DNA of 64,000 nucleotides from Carex sylvatica (GCA_964058845.1 CAXKVR010000008.1:62001-126000); one strand, 5' to 3'. Positions 11,119 through 23,788 are shown, counted from the stretch's first letter. Made by a program: numbers and translations. The notes: generated by a model from the letters alone, not told the origin.

Positions 11119-14100
11119 TCATTTATTTCCAGGGGCTTTGAGAACACCACTATCAATCAAATGTTGTAGCTCTGATTTTGCAAGATCTTTTGTTTTTGAA
11201 TCTGACGATTCAAGGAATGCCAGAATGACCTTTGAACTGCAGATATTCAAAAACAACATTCAGTAAATATATAGCATAATGTTCCATAACCAATAGAACC
11301 CGGACTCCTTAAATTTATACAATTGAACACAAAACAAACCAAGAGAGAACCTGAAAAATACCTGAAAATTTGAGTGCTGTTAATATGCACTCGATATTAG
11401 TCAAATCAAACACATATACCTGTCCTCTAAACATGTAATCTATACATGCTACGCTATAAAAATTCATAATTGAACTAGATATGGACTGATATCTTCCACA
11501 AGTACTGATATCCCACATAATCTGCACATCATTACACATGTGTACTAGATATGTAATGATATCTCTCGCATGTGCAGTACGCCGTGGGCACCATTTGCCC
11601 ATTTCAGGGCAACACAAATATCCCACATCAGCCAACAAGTATAATAAAAAAAAATTGAAATCAACAATAATTACCTGTGTCCCTGTGCCCACACGTCAGT
11701 TTTTCCTTCTAGCGAGCCTTTCCACAGTGCAGAGGCAAAGGCATGTGAGTCTAGTACCAGTTTTCGAATAGTTCTGCTAGAATGGAAGTTTTCAAAGACA
11801 TGCTCTTCCTTAGAATCAGTGCCCTTGGGTACTGCTGCCAGAGATGTTATGGCCTCATGCAATGCATCAATTTTATCGGACAGAGGTTGCAAGATTTTGT
11901 CAGCCCCTCCAAGTGCAACCTGTGTATATTTTTTTCCATGTGTAAAAAATAAAGATATACAAATGTTTAAGTTTCAGATTTGCTGTTACTTGCCATATCT
12001 AATATAAAGAATCAAGCAGGGAGAAACAACCCACATATTTTTCCAAAAAAATAAATAAAAATAAATCAGGATAGCACCTCATATATTACTTCTCTGCCAA
12101 AGTTGGATCGAAGAAGCACACCAAGATTCTCGATACACGCTTCAATCAGACCCTAATAGTGACAGATGGCAAATCATGATACATCAAGACTTGGAAAAAG
12201 AAAAAACAACAACAACAACACTGCTCTGATCAAAAGAAAAATAATATTCAGAATAACAAGTACTTCTCAATCAGGCATCCAATTACTTGGGACTTTCAAG
12301 AATCAATAACAACAGAAAGTACAAGAGTAAAACCTCAGCTAGCCCGCTATCAAGTAACAGCTCGCGTCTACGCAAAGAGGGATCTTTCTTTCCCTCAACT
12401 GATGTCATTTGAACCTTATCAGTGACATCTGTTTCCGCCAATTCTTCTCCCTTAAAAAAACATACACAGAGATTGAGCACATCACTACAACATGAAGCAT
12501 ACATTTGAAACTTCATCCTATGACAAATATGCATTGGAATTCTTTTGCAAATAACAGAATATGCAAAAGAAATCAAACTGACCAGTTTGCCCCAAGCTTT
12601 TTGGCGCTTACCTTTGCTCATAAATCAAACAATACAGACTCTTAAGGAGTATAAAGGAACTATCGAATTCAGTTTCTATGAACAATTCAGTGAATTTAAT
12701 CAGCTTGAATAAGTTGATCTTGGATTGAACGGAGAGTCAGAAACACCAAAAAACAAAAAGGGAATCAAGAAAACAACTTTTGCAGATTGCAAATAGTATT
12801 ATTGTCTGTTATTTGCAATTTAGTTGAATGAGTGTAAATTTGCAAAACAGCCATTCGGTTCCTTCTGAAGATAGGACTGCTGCTACATTTAACTCCATGC
12901 CTCCCAATAACTAACTATATCAAAATAATATAGTAAAGAAATATATGAAAACAATTATTTACCCACCTGGGAAGAGAGAGAAGGAACTGTATAATTAAGG
13001 CATGCCAGGTCATCAGGGCTCAGGTACCGTGAGCAGTTGGGATGGAGCAGTTGCAACAAAGGCCGCCTCCCATTCTGTTTTTTTTTTTAAAAAAAAAGCC
13101 TTTCTATTTTCAGTATCATATTATTTCAATGCACAAGGCTGGAAGTGCCACATCCATAACATTGGCAATGGAGAGTTTGAACCCATGATTTGCTAAAATT
13201 ATCTCAGGTGCCTCACCATCTAAAAATACTAAACCATTTGCACTCCTAGTGTGTTATTATATAAATCACAAAACGCAAAGGAAAAAAAGAATGGAGTGTA
13301 CAAAATTGTACATTTGCACTTGATAGCTCTATTGGTTTGACCTCTTTTCAATTTTTTTTTGTATAATATATTAACTCTTAGTTTTTCTGGTGTTGATTGC
13401 CCCAATCAAGGGGAACTGAGGGGAAATAGTAAAGTTGAGGTCAACTGAAGCAAAATCCTATTGAGGTTATTCAGATACCAAGAATTAACTATACCAAATT
13501 AGGTTGATTCGAAGTAAATTGAAGATCCCGCTGGGATATCAAATAATAAATTAGGGTCATAAAATAACCAAATAGCACCAAAAAGAGACACAAGGGCTAC
13601 GAGTTTTACCTTATCAAGCACGAGTTCATTTAGCGCCTTTCTTATCTCTTCAATTATAATCTACTTAACATAAACCAATAATTAGAGAATTTCAGTTTGC
13701 ATATGCGAAATGAAATAAGTAGGTTATAATAAAAACAGAAAAAAAAAAAAAAAAAACTTACTTTGTTCACAAGCTTCGTGTCGTCAACAATAGAAAGGAT
13801 ACAAATCAGGAGCTGGGTATTAAAATAACACAAAGTTTAGGAATAATACAACATAAAAAAAATAAGGTGGAATTTTTTTTATGATTGTACTTCTAATTGT
13901 ATATTACTTGCTATAAACGAACATGTTACGATAATCAGACCAAGGAAACTTCTTCAACAGTACCATATAAACTAAGAAAATAAAACTGCCAAATCTTAAA
14001 GAAAATTCCTAGAAGATGGCTACTTACAAGGCTCCCATATTGATCTAGAGCAAGCTTTCTAACATGCCCCTTCATGCCCTTTATGATCTTTTTTCTATCC

Positions 14101-17100
14101 TAAAATTAGCATAAAAGAAAAATAAATCACCAAGTTACATTTTGAGGGAAGATTTCACATGCATTCCTTCAGAAACATGAAATTGCCAAGCATAACTCCG
14201 CAGAACATGTAGTACCACTGTAGAACCATACTTCTATAAGCAAAGAAAACATCACACGTACCATAACAAAACACGTATTCCCAATTTACTTTCAAACTAC
14301 ACCTGACACCCTTTACCTCTACAAGTATAATACATGTACATGGTAAATCAGGTAGTGTTGAAACTTGTAAGGTATGAAGGGAGTAACATTACTACCAACA
14401 TTTTATATGACCATGACAGACAGATATTTGCAACTATGAAGGAGCACATACGATAATTTAAGTGTTTAACAATTGTAATAAACATATGTTAGAAAACGCA
14501 TAGGTATAACAATCATACTACACCTTTGCAGTTCCGTGCTTTACACAGAGGACAGCGAGCTTCAACCCATCTCTATTATGCATCATTCTAACAAAAAGCG
14601 GCTGAGCCGACCTTTTTCTTTTATTTTTTATTTTTTTTGACAAATTAGCTGCAACTTCAGTTTCCTCAGTACTACCTGATCCTTCAATTTGTGAAATTAA
14701 CTGGAGAATCACATCCGTTGCAGAAGTCTTGGCAAACAATTGAGAAAGACGTTTACAAGAAATAAGTTAGCTGATGACATTAGAAATAATGAATAGATTT
14801 TTCATTTTTTAAGATGGCCCGAAAGGTTTCAACAAACACCCAACATTTATACTCTTTCTGTAGAAGGAATGCTAATTGTAGAATTGGTAAATAATATGGC
14901 GGAGCGAATATGTTCTTCAGTTCTTGATCAATTTCCCCCTTTTCCATTATCCCAGAACTTATGGGTAACTTCTGTATTGCGATAACTACTGTTCTTATTT
15001 TCACAAATCACTCTCTTTTGGTTATGATAGCACCGTAAACTTCAACACATTTTTGCAAATACTAAAGTTGAAATTACCTTGTCAGCAATTGTGAAGTACT
15101 CTAATATGGCAGTGTGGACAATTGAATAGTCAACGATTCCTTTTTCCAAGAGGGCTTGTATCACCTTGTTCATGTGTTCTAGCACTAATTTTTTTTTTAA
15201 CCCTAGCTTGGCAATTATATCCAATAACCTGGTACAAATAATTTGTAAAACAAGAAACCACTCTTTACATATCATACCAAATTGCATATTGAAACAAAAA
15301 TTGTCGCCGAAATAAACACAATGAAATAGTGTAAAAGAGAAACAATAAAGATAATACAAATAATAGAATTTACCTCCCTGAGTTTGTTTTTGTTAAATCC
15401 TGGAACAACTGAAGCTCGGTCGAGTATATCTCAACCAACAAGCTTCTTTTATGGGACCCATTCGCAAGGTGGTATACATGCTCCACCACTACAGGCATCA
15501 TAATAAAAATATAATAAGTTTACTAAAATGACAATTATTAAAAAAAACTCTGAAACTAAAAACATTCACATGCCTGCAGCTCCGACACTGTGACGAAGAA
15601 GGGATGCTACATGGCCATGGAGGGAAGAGACGAACAATTCAAATTGCTTTTTGCTAGCTAGGGGACAGAATAAAAAAATCAAACATAAACACAAGATGCA
15701 ACAAAAATGAAATAATATACACACCTTAAAATTTAAGAATTGAATGTAACAATACCAGAATCTAGAAGCTTCTTTACGAGATGAACAGCATACTTTTTTC
15801 GAGCAAGAGTCAGAAAATGAGGGCGAAGTGCATCAAAAACCTTGTCCCTCTCTTCTTGCGTACAATACTTGATGCATGTCTGTATAAGATTTACATGGTA
15901 TAACTAGAGCATAAACAAACAGCCAGGCTTTATAAGAGCTTATTAAAAGAAATTTGAAATCATACTTGAAGAACACGTGCTGAGACATGAGACGCTGCAA
16001 TTTCCATGAATTTGCCACCCATTTTACAAAGGGCTTCAGTTACAAACCTAAACCATTTTGTATAAATAAGCAAGCAAAAAAACGAAATCAAAGCATAAGT
16101 ATGATTAAACAATTGACACAAGAGAAACTGAAATTTTTACTTGGATCTATCTTCTTTGCTCACACCATGACATCTCATTTTTTCCCACAATAAAGCAAGT
16201 TCCTGTTAAATGGAGTCAGAAAAAATAAACAAACATATTGAAGTAAGAGAAAGATTGGTCTAGATTTTTTTTTTGTGTGCTTATTTGAGCTCTCAACGTA
16301 AATGGGGGTTGCAAAAATGATGTTCTGACTAAGTTTTAACAAAATTTCTGATCTAAGCACCAATAGGTGATGCATCGGGTATCATCACTAGTAAGTAAAA
16401 GTAGAGCTTACTTTTTCAAGAGCATAATTTGGCCTCCTCTTCTTTTTCCTCAGCTCAGCCACTTCCTGCATACAAAGAACAAAGAACAAATCACTGGTGA
16501 AGCATAACAAGCTAAAATCAATAATCAATGTTACAGTTTTTTAGCATCCTTTGGATGGCAAAATTTTTTTTAAATGCACAAGGATTATTGTAGACAATTG
16601 TTGTTTTTGTTGTCTCTACAATTAATGTTTCTTTCCAAATAAACTCGCCCTCTCCATTGCCTTTGAACCAAAATACTATTGTTTAACTGTTTTACGTTAA
16701 AAAACTTAGTAGATTTGGTTTTAGAAAAGTAAGAGTAACACAGAGAATAATGGAAAAGAAGTAGATTACATAACCAATTGCATTGGCTACAGTAAGTCTC
16801 AGTGGACTTTAAAATTTTGCTGGGAATATTTTTGTTAGGTAGCATTTCTTTTCTACCTTCCAGCTAGTGCTCGTGCAAGTTCCAAGTTATCTTCACAAAT
16901 ATCATTTATTTGCAAAATCCCCTTGAAAGTATCAAGCTTGCAAAAATTGAACTTAAAACATTGCAATGCTTGCAAGTAGCAACAAGCACTTAGATTAAGA
17001 AAACACAAACCTTAGAGGCTAAACGACGCTCCTTTGCGCTCTTTGGTTCGTTCTTATCGGCGTTATTTGCCGTCTGATTCTCCTTCTTTGCCCACTTCTC

Positions 17101-17226
17101 CTGCGCCTTCTCAGGCGCACGAGCTACCTTGCCAGGCACGTGTTTCTTGGCTCCTTTAGGTTTCTGTCCAGCCTTGTCGTCTCGTTTTCTCTTCTTCAAT
17201 TCCATCTTTTTGCTTCCACTTTCCAT
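11119..17226 (-). CDS. PUM24: Pumilio homologue 24 / Puf-A (PUF6) family, nucleolar pre-rRNA processing factor, 606 aa
   Basis: Sixteen exons join in phase. From 5' to 3' they are 17226-17011, 16465-16412, 16202-16141, 16047-15966, 15879-15756, 15657-15574, 15488-15374, 15228-15078, 14727-14524, 14099-14028, 13812-13762, 13660-13610, 13, 12450-12334 (exon 13), 12152-12078, 11919-11675 and 11236-11119. Total length is 606 residues. The N terminus is Lys/Arg-rich (ELKKRKRDDKAGQKPKGAKK), a likely nuclear/nucleolar signal. Residues about 105-430 are PUF-type helical repeats (KFVTEALCKMGGKFMEIAAS; ARKKYAVHLVKKLLDS). The C-terminal third, including VALGGADKILQPLSDKID and DVWAQGH, matches the CPL domain. 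APUM24/Puf-A proteins bind pre-rRNA and act in 27S/ITS2 processing. One intron has a GC donor (after 15574). Residues about 308-336 form a charged insertion that I do not recall in the family core. Confidence 0.92.
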
Positions 17227-17300
17227 CAACAGCTTCGGCTTGCCTCCCTCTCCCTCTCCCTCTCCCTCTCCCTCAGCTGTAAAAACTAGGAACGGAACAA

Positions 17301-17440
17301 CTAGGGTTTTAGCTTCGGGCTTGGTTTCTTTGAGAATTACGGGCCTAAAATTAAATTAATTGGGCTCCTTATTAAAAATCTGCGCTCTCCTTTTGGTCCG
17401 CGATGGGAAAATGACAACTAAAGAAATGCTTTTTTGGGCC
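17301..17440 (-). promoter_or_regulatory. Telo-box and site II motifs upstream of PUM24
   Basis: Read on the minus strand, 17310-17301 is AAAACCCTAG, a telo-box-type motif. Three GGGCC/TGGGC site II-type hexamers follow upstream at about 17339-17345, 17361-17366 and 17435-17440. The combination of site II elements (TGGGCY) with a telo-box is established for plant ribosome-biogenesis and ribosomal-protein promoters, which suits the nucleolar product. A (CTCTCC)n tract at about 17248-17275 lies in the probable 5' UTR. Confidence 0.55.
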
Positions 17441-17558
17441 TAACATATGAAAGTTCAAATCTCTCCTTGTTTTCTGGCCTCAATCATGCCTCATTTATTA
17501 CTTTCGTTTCAATGTTTTAACATTTATTTTAACATTTTGTATTCAAATGTACTTGGAT

Positions 17559-18483
17559 TAGGAGTAAAAACGGTATGGATAATATCCATTGTTCCTAACT
17601 ATAACACAGCTATAGCAGTTTTGGATCTAAAAAGCTAAGTTACGGAGTGAAACTATGCTAATTGAGTTACGGCTGCTATAGCGGTAATAACATTCCGCTA
17701 TGGCGAGTAGCGCATAGCGGCAATAGCGGTTTGCTATGCTTCATGGGCTTGTTATTATTATTTTGTAATTTAAATGAACTTTAAAGTTCAAACTGAAATT
17801 AAATTACATGGACTTTTAAAAAAAATTAAAGAAGCTATATCAATAAATTTGAACAGTGCGTTGAGCTATATCAATTAAATTATTTGTATCATGCATTCTA
17901 TATTGGGCTCTCCAGAAATTAAAACAAAATCTAGTCGCTGAGATAATATTAGAACTTCTTAATCAATTTGTTTTTTTTTTTTATGGGACTTTAGATAATG
18001 TTTATTATTAGTAGAAATATAAAATATAATTTTTGAAAAGAAAAAAAAGGCTATGTATGATTTTTGTTATAGCTGCGCTATTCCCTAAAGTTTTTTTTTT
18101 TTATCTCCCTGCTATGCCGCTATAAACACTATTTAGAACCTTGGTAATATCTGATCCGTATTCGATATGTATTCGAAAACTTAGATGTGAATATATGATA
18201 TCTGAATATCTGCGTAGATAAGAATATTAATATAGTTTTATATTTCAATTATTCGTATCCGAATAGTAGATATTACCATATATTTTAATATATATTATGA
18301 AAAAATTATATTATTCACCATTATAATTAGATAAATATTTTGAACTTTAATATTTAAATATATATATATATATATATATATTATTTTAATTAATATACGA
18401 TTTGATCCGGACACTGTCTGATATCCGCTCTGTTTCCGGATATGAATATGATTTTGTTACTATCAGCTCCGTTTTTACCCCTG
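17559..18483. mobile_element. Non-autonomous hAT-like relic with a second element nested inside
   Basis: The right end, in reverse complement, starts CAGGGGTAAAAACGG, a typical hAT terminus. The left end is TAGGAGTAAAAACGG from 17559. Flanking octamers ACTTGGAT (17551-17558) and GCTTGGAG (18484-18491) share six bases and are probably an aged 8-bp target duplication. Near both ends are GATAATATCC and TAATATCTGATCCGTATTCG stretches. Between about 17592 and 18150 lies a separate inverted-repeat block built on CGCTATAGCGG-type words, probably a later insertion. A (TA)n tract is at 18359-18380. No coding capacity was seen. Confidence 0.55.
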
Positions 18484-19384
18484 GCTTGGAGACTAAATTT
18501 TATATTTTTTTTGTAATATGTTTACTAACTTTAAGCAAGTACAAAATTATTATTTTTGAATGATCAGAAATTTTCTGAAAAAATAATAATTTAATACATA
18601 TCTAAAAAAAAAAAAAAAAAAAAAAAAACCTATATTTACTGGATTGCTTGAGGTTGTAGCAGGGTTGGAGTGGATCTCCTCCTCTTGGCTACTGCCACGC
18701 CGGCCTTGGAGGCCTCGCATGCGCATGCACATGCACATGCACATGCACATGCCCATCTAAGTTTTGAGATGCGTGCCCTGGTCAACTAAAGTTAATTTAT
18801 TTAGCAAAACAAAAACAAAAACAAAATATATATATACTTGTATGGGGTCCTTTAATTTGTTCCTAGATTCCGTATCGATAATCTATTTGAAGAGTGGCTG
18901 CCGCATCTCATACGGCACCTCTCCTCTCTCTATTTCTATTTCTATTCCTATTCCGAAAATCTTCTTGAGTAGAACATCGTATTGAGTATATATAATAATA
19001 AAAAAAAAAGAGTAAATAAACAAGAAAAGTAAAAACTAACAATCTACTCTTAACTAATTACCGTCTCTTTCCGGTTGCTCACCTCACTGTATTATTTTTT
19101 ATTATTTTTTAAAAGTCCAGCTACTATATATTTCCAAGTCCGACTTGAATGATGAATCTCCTCTCAAATATTAAATCAGCGCGAACATTTCAGATCCTCT
19201 GTGGCGTTTCCAGAACACCACGTGTTGTTGCAAATCACTGAACACCAGGAAGTCCTTCATTTTATCTCTAATACTACACTACTCTTTCCATGACCCGCCA
19301 CCTGCTCGTGAATAAAAATTTGTAGTCTCCAAGCGAAACTTAAATAGCACCGCACCCGTTCTATGTTACTCTGTTAATGAAATC
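18484..19384. other. Spacer and promoter of the proline-rich protein gene
   Basis: This stretch contains a long A-tract at about 18605-18627 and a (CATGCA)n tract at about 18717-18750. A perfect G-box CACGTG lies at 19219-19224. A TATA-like TTAAATAG at about 19339 lies some 45 bases before the start codon. No coding exon was recognised. Confidence 0.5.
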
Positions 19385-19759
19385 ATGGCCAACTTCTCCC
19401 TCCCTCCGCTTCCTTTAATTCTCCTCTTGCTTCTTCTCCTTCTAATTGAATCTCAACATTTCAATGCTGAATTGACGGTACAAATCAAAGACAGCACCAA
19501 CAGCTACGCACCTCCGATCCAAACTTTCCTCTACTCTTCTCCGCCGCCGCCTTCTTCATTTGTAACTCTGCCACCTCCACCGCCGTGCGAAGGAAACCAA
19601 GGGACATCGGTGCCGACACCTCCAGGTGTAATGCCGTACTATCCATCCTATACCTTGGCGCCTCCATCTAATTTACAATTTACGTCGGGATCACGTTCGG
19701 ATCAGAGGAAGCCTCTCTCTGTGTTTCCATTTCTGTGTTTGTTAGTTGTTTTGTTGTGA
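19385..19759 (+). CDS. Small proline-rich secreted protein, probably GPI-anchored (AGP/extensin-like), 124 aa
   Basis: This is a single-exon gene. The N terminus is a signal peptide ([20 protein letters not shown], cleavage probably after about residue 28). The middle (about 42-100) has PPP/PPPP runs (SSPPPPSSF, LPPPPPCEG, VPTPPGVMPYYPSY). These should be hydroxylated and glycosylated in the secretory route. The last 15 residues are hydrophobic (SVFPFLCLLVVLL) after a small, polar stretch (SGSRSDQRK), the layout of a GPI-attachment signal. It most resembles short hydroxyproline-rich wall or plasma-membrane proteins. The ATG at 19385 has A at -3 and G at +4. A weaker ATG at 19378 in another frame opens a 13-codon ORF that overlaps the real start and could dampen translation. 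Confidence 0.7.
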   Translation: MANFSLPPLPLILLLLLLLLIESQHFNAELTVQIKDSTNSYAPPIQTFLYSSPPPPSSFVTLPPPPPCEGNQGTSVPTPPGVMPYYPSYTLAPPSNLQFTSGSRSDQRKPLSVFPFLCLLVVLL

Positions 19760-21203
19760 ATTCAACTGAGGCTTGTGGTTTATAATTCCTGTTTCAATTT
19801 TGAGAGGAATATCACTTAATGGAAAGATTGCTCTGCTGAGGTTTTTCTGCAAACCATGCATGCATGTGGCTAATATAATATTTGTATTCCCCTAATAATA
19901 AATAATAAATTAAGATTTTGATATTTAGATGATTAGTTGCAACTTTGTGTTGTACTGTTGTTCTGTAATATATATATATATATATATAGTTGCAACTTTT
20001 TAATGGGCTCTAATTTGTTTTGATTAGACTTTGAATTTGATAACAACTGGAACAGCAAAATGTTATATAAGTTGGCTTGTAAAATGCAATTACCCAATGA
20101 CTCGTTGCCTTGGTGATGGAATTAAAATTCAAACCAACAGATAATTGGATTTAATTATCTGTTACTGTTATTTTTTATATTAGCCAGGTACTCAACGGAA
20201 ATTTTATGAAAATTGGATTTATTGGATATGTTTTTTTTTTAATATTATAATCTGATAATTTTCAAAGTAAAACCATTTATGGGAAAATTCAGAACATATA
20301 CAGGTGTTCGCGATTACATGATTTTTTCTTAAATTTTTTTTTTTTTACAATTAATTTTTTCTTAAAATATGTAACACTAACGTATAACACTGTTAAGTGC
20401 ATTAATACTAAACACTTATTCGGATTAATAAAATTGTACATGTCACTTTTATTTAAAAAAATAACAATTATTCGTATTATTCAATTATATTTTGTTTTCA
20501 TTAATATTAGATTAGCCTTGGATTGGGTTTACAATGAGTCAAACTAGTATTAGAGAGCAAGGATAAAATTGGAAAAACAGAGAGCAAAAATTGCAAAGAT
20601 ATATAACTTAAGCAGAAAATAAGTGTAGGTAAAAGCGTAGTAGAGATTTTGATTTTGTTTGAGATTTGGGTTGGGCTAAGATTGTTTCTGTTTCTGTTTC
20701 TGCTTCTGTTTGTGTTTCGTGTTTGAAGGCCTCCTTCTCTAACTTGAGATACGCTTGTTAAGTTGTTAGGTTTGAAATTCAAATCGGAAACCTCAAACTT
20801 GGGCTTTTATAGCGACTTTGCCTATAAGAATGGTCGAGTATGAAAATATATATAGATATATCATGTGTACATCTCCTACGTTTTGGGCTTAAATTATCGA
20901 CTGTTGCAACTCGCCATAATGATTTCTTCATCAATGCCTCATTCATCGACACCAAATCCCGCAGTTGCCAGTTGGTAGTTTTGCCATGATATGAGATTAT
21001 GAGTTATGACAACTCACATTCAAGATGCGTGTCATGCTAACACTTTTAATTATCAATTTTTTTTATTACATACAAGATGAATTTGATTGTAGTTATATAA
21101 TGACAGTATTTTATTATAGGCTGTTCAATAGTGTGTGTGTTTTTATTTTATTTATTTATGACGCATGACATAATCATAAAACTATCGTCTAGGAACAATA
21201 ATT
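19760..21203. other. 3' flank and AT-rich spacer
   Basis: This is the probable 3' UTR of the proline-rich gene followed by AT-rich non-coding sequence. A (TA)n tract lies at about 19968-19988. An open minus-strand frame at 20507-20782 is Asn/Arg- then Leu-rich but has no recognisable domain, splice context or family residues, so it is not called. Confidence 0.5.
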
Positions 21204-21216
21204 TTATCACAAATTT

Positions 21217-23738
21217 TTTTTGATGAAAAATATGAATCTAGCCCATATTGCATTAAAAAGAAGTAATGTTCTGTTACACTGGTGATGTAACTACATCGGA
21301 ATGAAAAATAATTCTACTAAAAACATATTGAGTAGCTGAAACAAAATTCATAAAATAAGAGCAGGTAAAACCTAAAAAGTGAAAAAATTTAAAGTAAAGA
21401 AAAAAATGATTTGTTTCCGGCATGAATGATTACTCCCAGCTATTTGTTCCTCTTGGTGAGATGATTTGAAGTTGCCATAACACTTTGTCTCTAATATCTG
21501 TGACACTTTTGCTTCCTTCCGCAAAGGTTCTGTTGCATCGCTCCCTCCAAATGCAGAATTGCGTTATGAGCATCGTACCTCTTTTTGTCTGTGGAATATC
21601 CGATTTTGTTAGCATATCAGTTGGAGCTATGTTGGCCATCAATGGCATCTTGGCCGGTATTGCTCTTGCCACTTCATTGTAAACTGCTTTTGAAAAAGTA
21701 CATGAATCCAACATATGTTTGACCGTTTCGCACAGTACCCTGCAAAGGACACATCTATTCACCAGAGAGAAACCTCTCTTGTTTAGGTTATCAATTGTGA
21801 AAAGTCTGTTAAGCACCACCATCCAGCCAAAAAATTTCATTCTAGGGGGTATCTTTAATTTCCAAATTTTGTGTGCTCTGGTTTGTATTCAGGGAATGTT
21901 TTTCATTGTACGGTATCCTCCTTGTACCGTGTATATACCGGCTTGACTCCATGGCCATGCTATGTCATCCTTAGTTAGCGGATCTAGTGATAGACCTGCT
22001 AATAAAAATTCCAGCCGCGACAGCTCTTCTTGTGCGGTTTCTGACAGTCATGGTCTGAAAATGGATTCCAGGGAGGTGGTTTGTGATACTTGTTGTAAGG
22101 TTATGTCGGGATCAATGGCAAAGGTGTATAAGTTCGGTAGCTGTGCACTTAGAGTAACTCATGCCCATCTGTTATCCCAAAGATGAATTCTTTTTCCATC
22201 TCCTGATCGGTGTGTGAATGCAAATTTGCAAAATTCGATTGAACTTTTCAATGCTGTTGTAAAAATTGGCGATTGTGGGAAGCCGTTTTGACCAATGTTT
22301 TATTGTAACAGAGAGTTACAAAGTGTGACCTGCGGTTTTTCCCATTGCCAATACCATTTCAGTAACAAAACTTGGTTGAAAGTGTAAAGATCCATTATGC
22401 CCAGGCCGCCGAATTCCTTTGGTGTGCATGCAAGATTCCAATTTGCTGGATTCATTTTCTTGTTTGGTAATGGTGCTATCCCATGCCAAAGAAAGGATCT
22501 TCTTATTTTATCGATGTCCCTTATTACCCAATCAGGTATTCTTAGACATGACATGAAGTACGTCGGAATTGAGGATAAGACCGAGTTAATTAAGATAATT
22601 CTTCCAGCAATTGAGAGATGCTTGGCCGCTCAGCCACTCAATCTTTTGTTCATTCTTTGAATCAGAGGTAGGTATGCATTTTTTGGCAGTTTCTTGTTAG
22701 ATAGGGGTAAGCCTAAATAAGTGAAGGGCAGAGTTGCCAATTTGCATCCTAAGATATTTGCTAAATCTTGCTGTACTGCTAGTGTACCCATGGATATCAT
22801 TAATTTTGATTTATTTAGATTTACTGATAAACCCAAAATTTGCTTGAACACCATGAGAATGATTTGGAGTGCTTGGAGTTGTTGAAGTTCCGGTTTGACA
22901 AAGAACATTGAATCATCAACATAAAGAAGGCACGGTGTCATTTCTCTAAAAGGAAGTCTTAGTGCTCCTGTGTTTGCCAATTTTTGCACATATCTAGCAA
23001 GAAAATCAATTGCTAGTATGAACAATAGTGGAGATAGCAGGTCCCCTTGTCTCACGCCTCGCTTTAAAAGGATTTTCTTTCCGAGTAGTCCGTTTATCAT
23101 GATCTGTGATGTGCCCGTTAATATGCAATGTCGGATCTAAGAAATCCACTTTGTTGGAAAACCCTGAGCTCTCATGACTCCCATGATGAACTCCCAACTG
23201 ACTGTATCGAATGCTTCTGTGAAGACTGCTTTGAAAAGTGCTATCGGAAACTTTTCTTTTCTAGCAGCATGTATGACATGTTGGGCATAAATGAAGCTCT
23301 CGCAAATATTTCTATTCTTCATGAAGCCCGTTTGTGCTTTATGTATTAAAATTGGTAATTTTTGTTGAAGTCTATTTGCAAGAATCTTCGAAAAAAAAAT
23401 TTGTACCTCATAAAGCAAACTTATAGGTCTGTAGTCTTGCACTGTTGCCGGCGATTCATTTTTTGGTAGTAACACTATGTAAGAAGAATTTAGGTGTTGC
23501 ACTGGCGTACCTTCTCTTGTTATGTGTTGGAAAACCTTACATAGATCAGGAGCCAATATTTCCATGAAATGTCTGTAGAATTCGCCTGAGAAGTCGTCTG
23601 GTCCCGGGCTTTTATTTTTTGGCCATTGTTTGATGGTTTCCAAGACCTCTTGTACTGTTATGTCTTCTGCTATCATCTGTAATGATTCGGCCTGGCTGTG
23701 GTATAGATTATCCCATTGAATTTCTGTCACTTGTACTG
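21217..23738 (-). mobile_element. 5'-truncated L1-type LINE, degenerate
   Basis: The minus strand encodes pieces of a non-LTR reverse transcriptase. They include KNKSPGPDDFSGEFY, DYRPISLL, QTGFMKNRNICES and FDTVSWEFI (23.14-23.74 kb), then GVRQGDLLSPLLFILA and LLYVDDSMFF with the YXDD catalytic motif (22.63-23.10 kb). A GGLGIMDL block follows at about 22.4 kb, and a zinc-binding zf-RVT domain (NRCVLC, then HMLDSC) at 21.43-21.84 kb. The frame changes several times. At the first catalytic position the copy reads FKAVFTEAFDTV where an Asp is expected, so the copy looks dead. The 13-bp duplication TTATCACAAATTT flanks it at 21204-21216 and 23739-23751, and a short T run next to the left copy is the poly(A) remnant. 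The 5' half (endonuclease ORF) is missing, as is usual for LINE insertions. Confidence 0.9.
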
Positions 23739-23788
23739 TTATCACAAATTTAAATGCTAACTTACGCATAGCGATTGTCTAACACATA

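Noticed and set aside
20507..20782. Minus-strand 91-codon open frame
   Set aside because: Asn/Arg-rich then hydrophobic, with no domain, no flanking splice sites and no promoter context. Chance frame.
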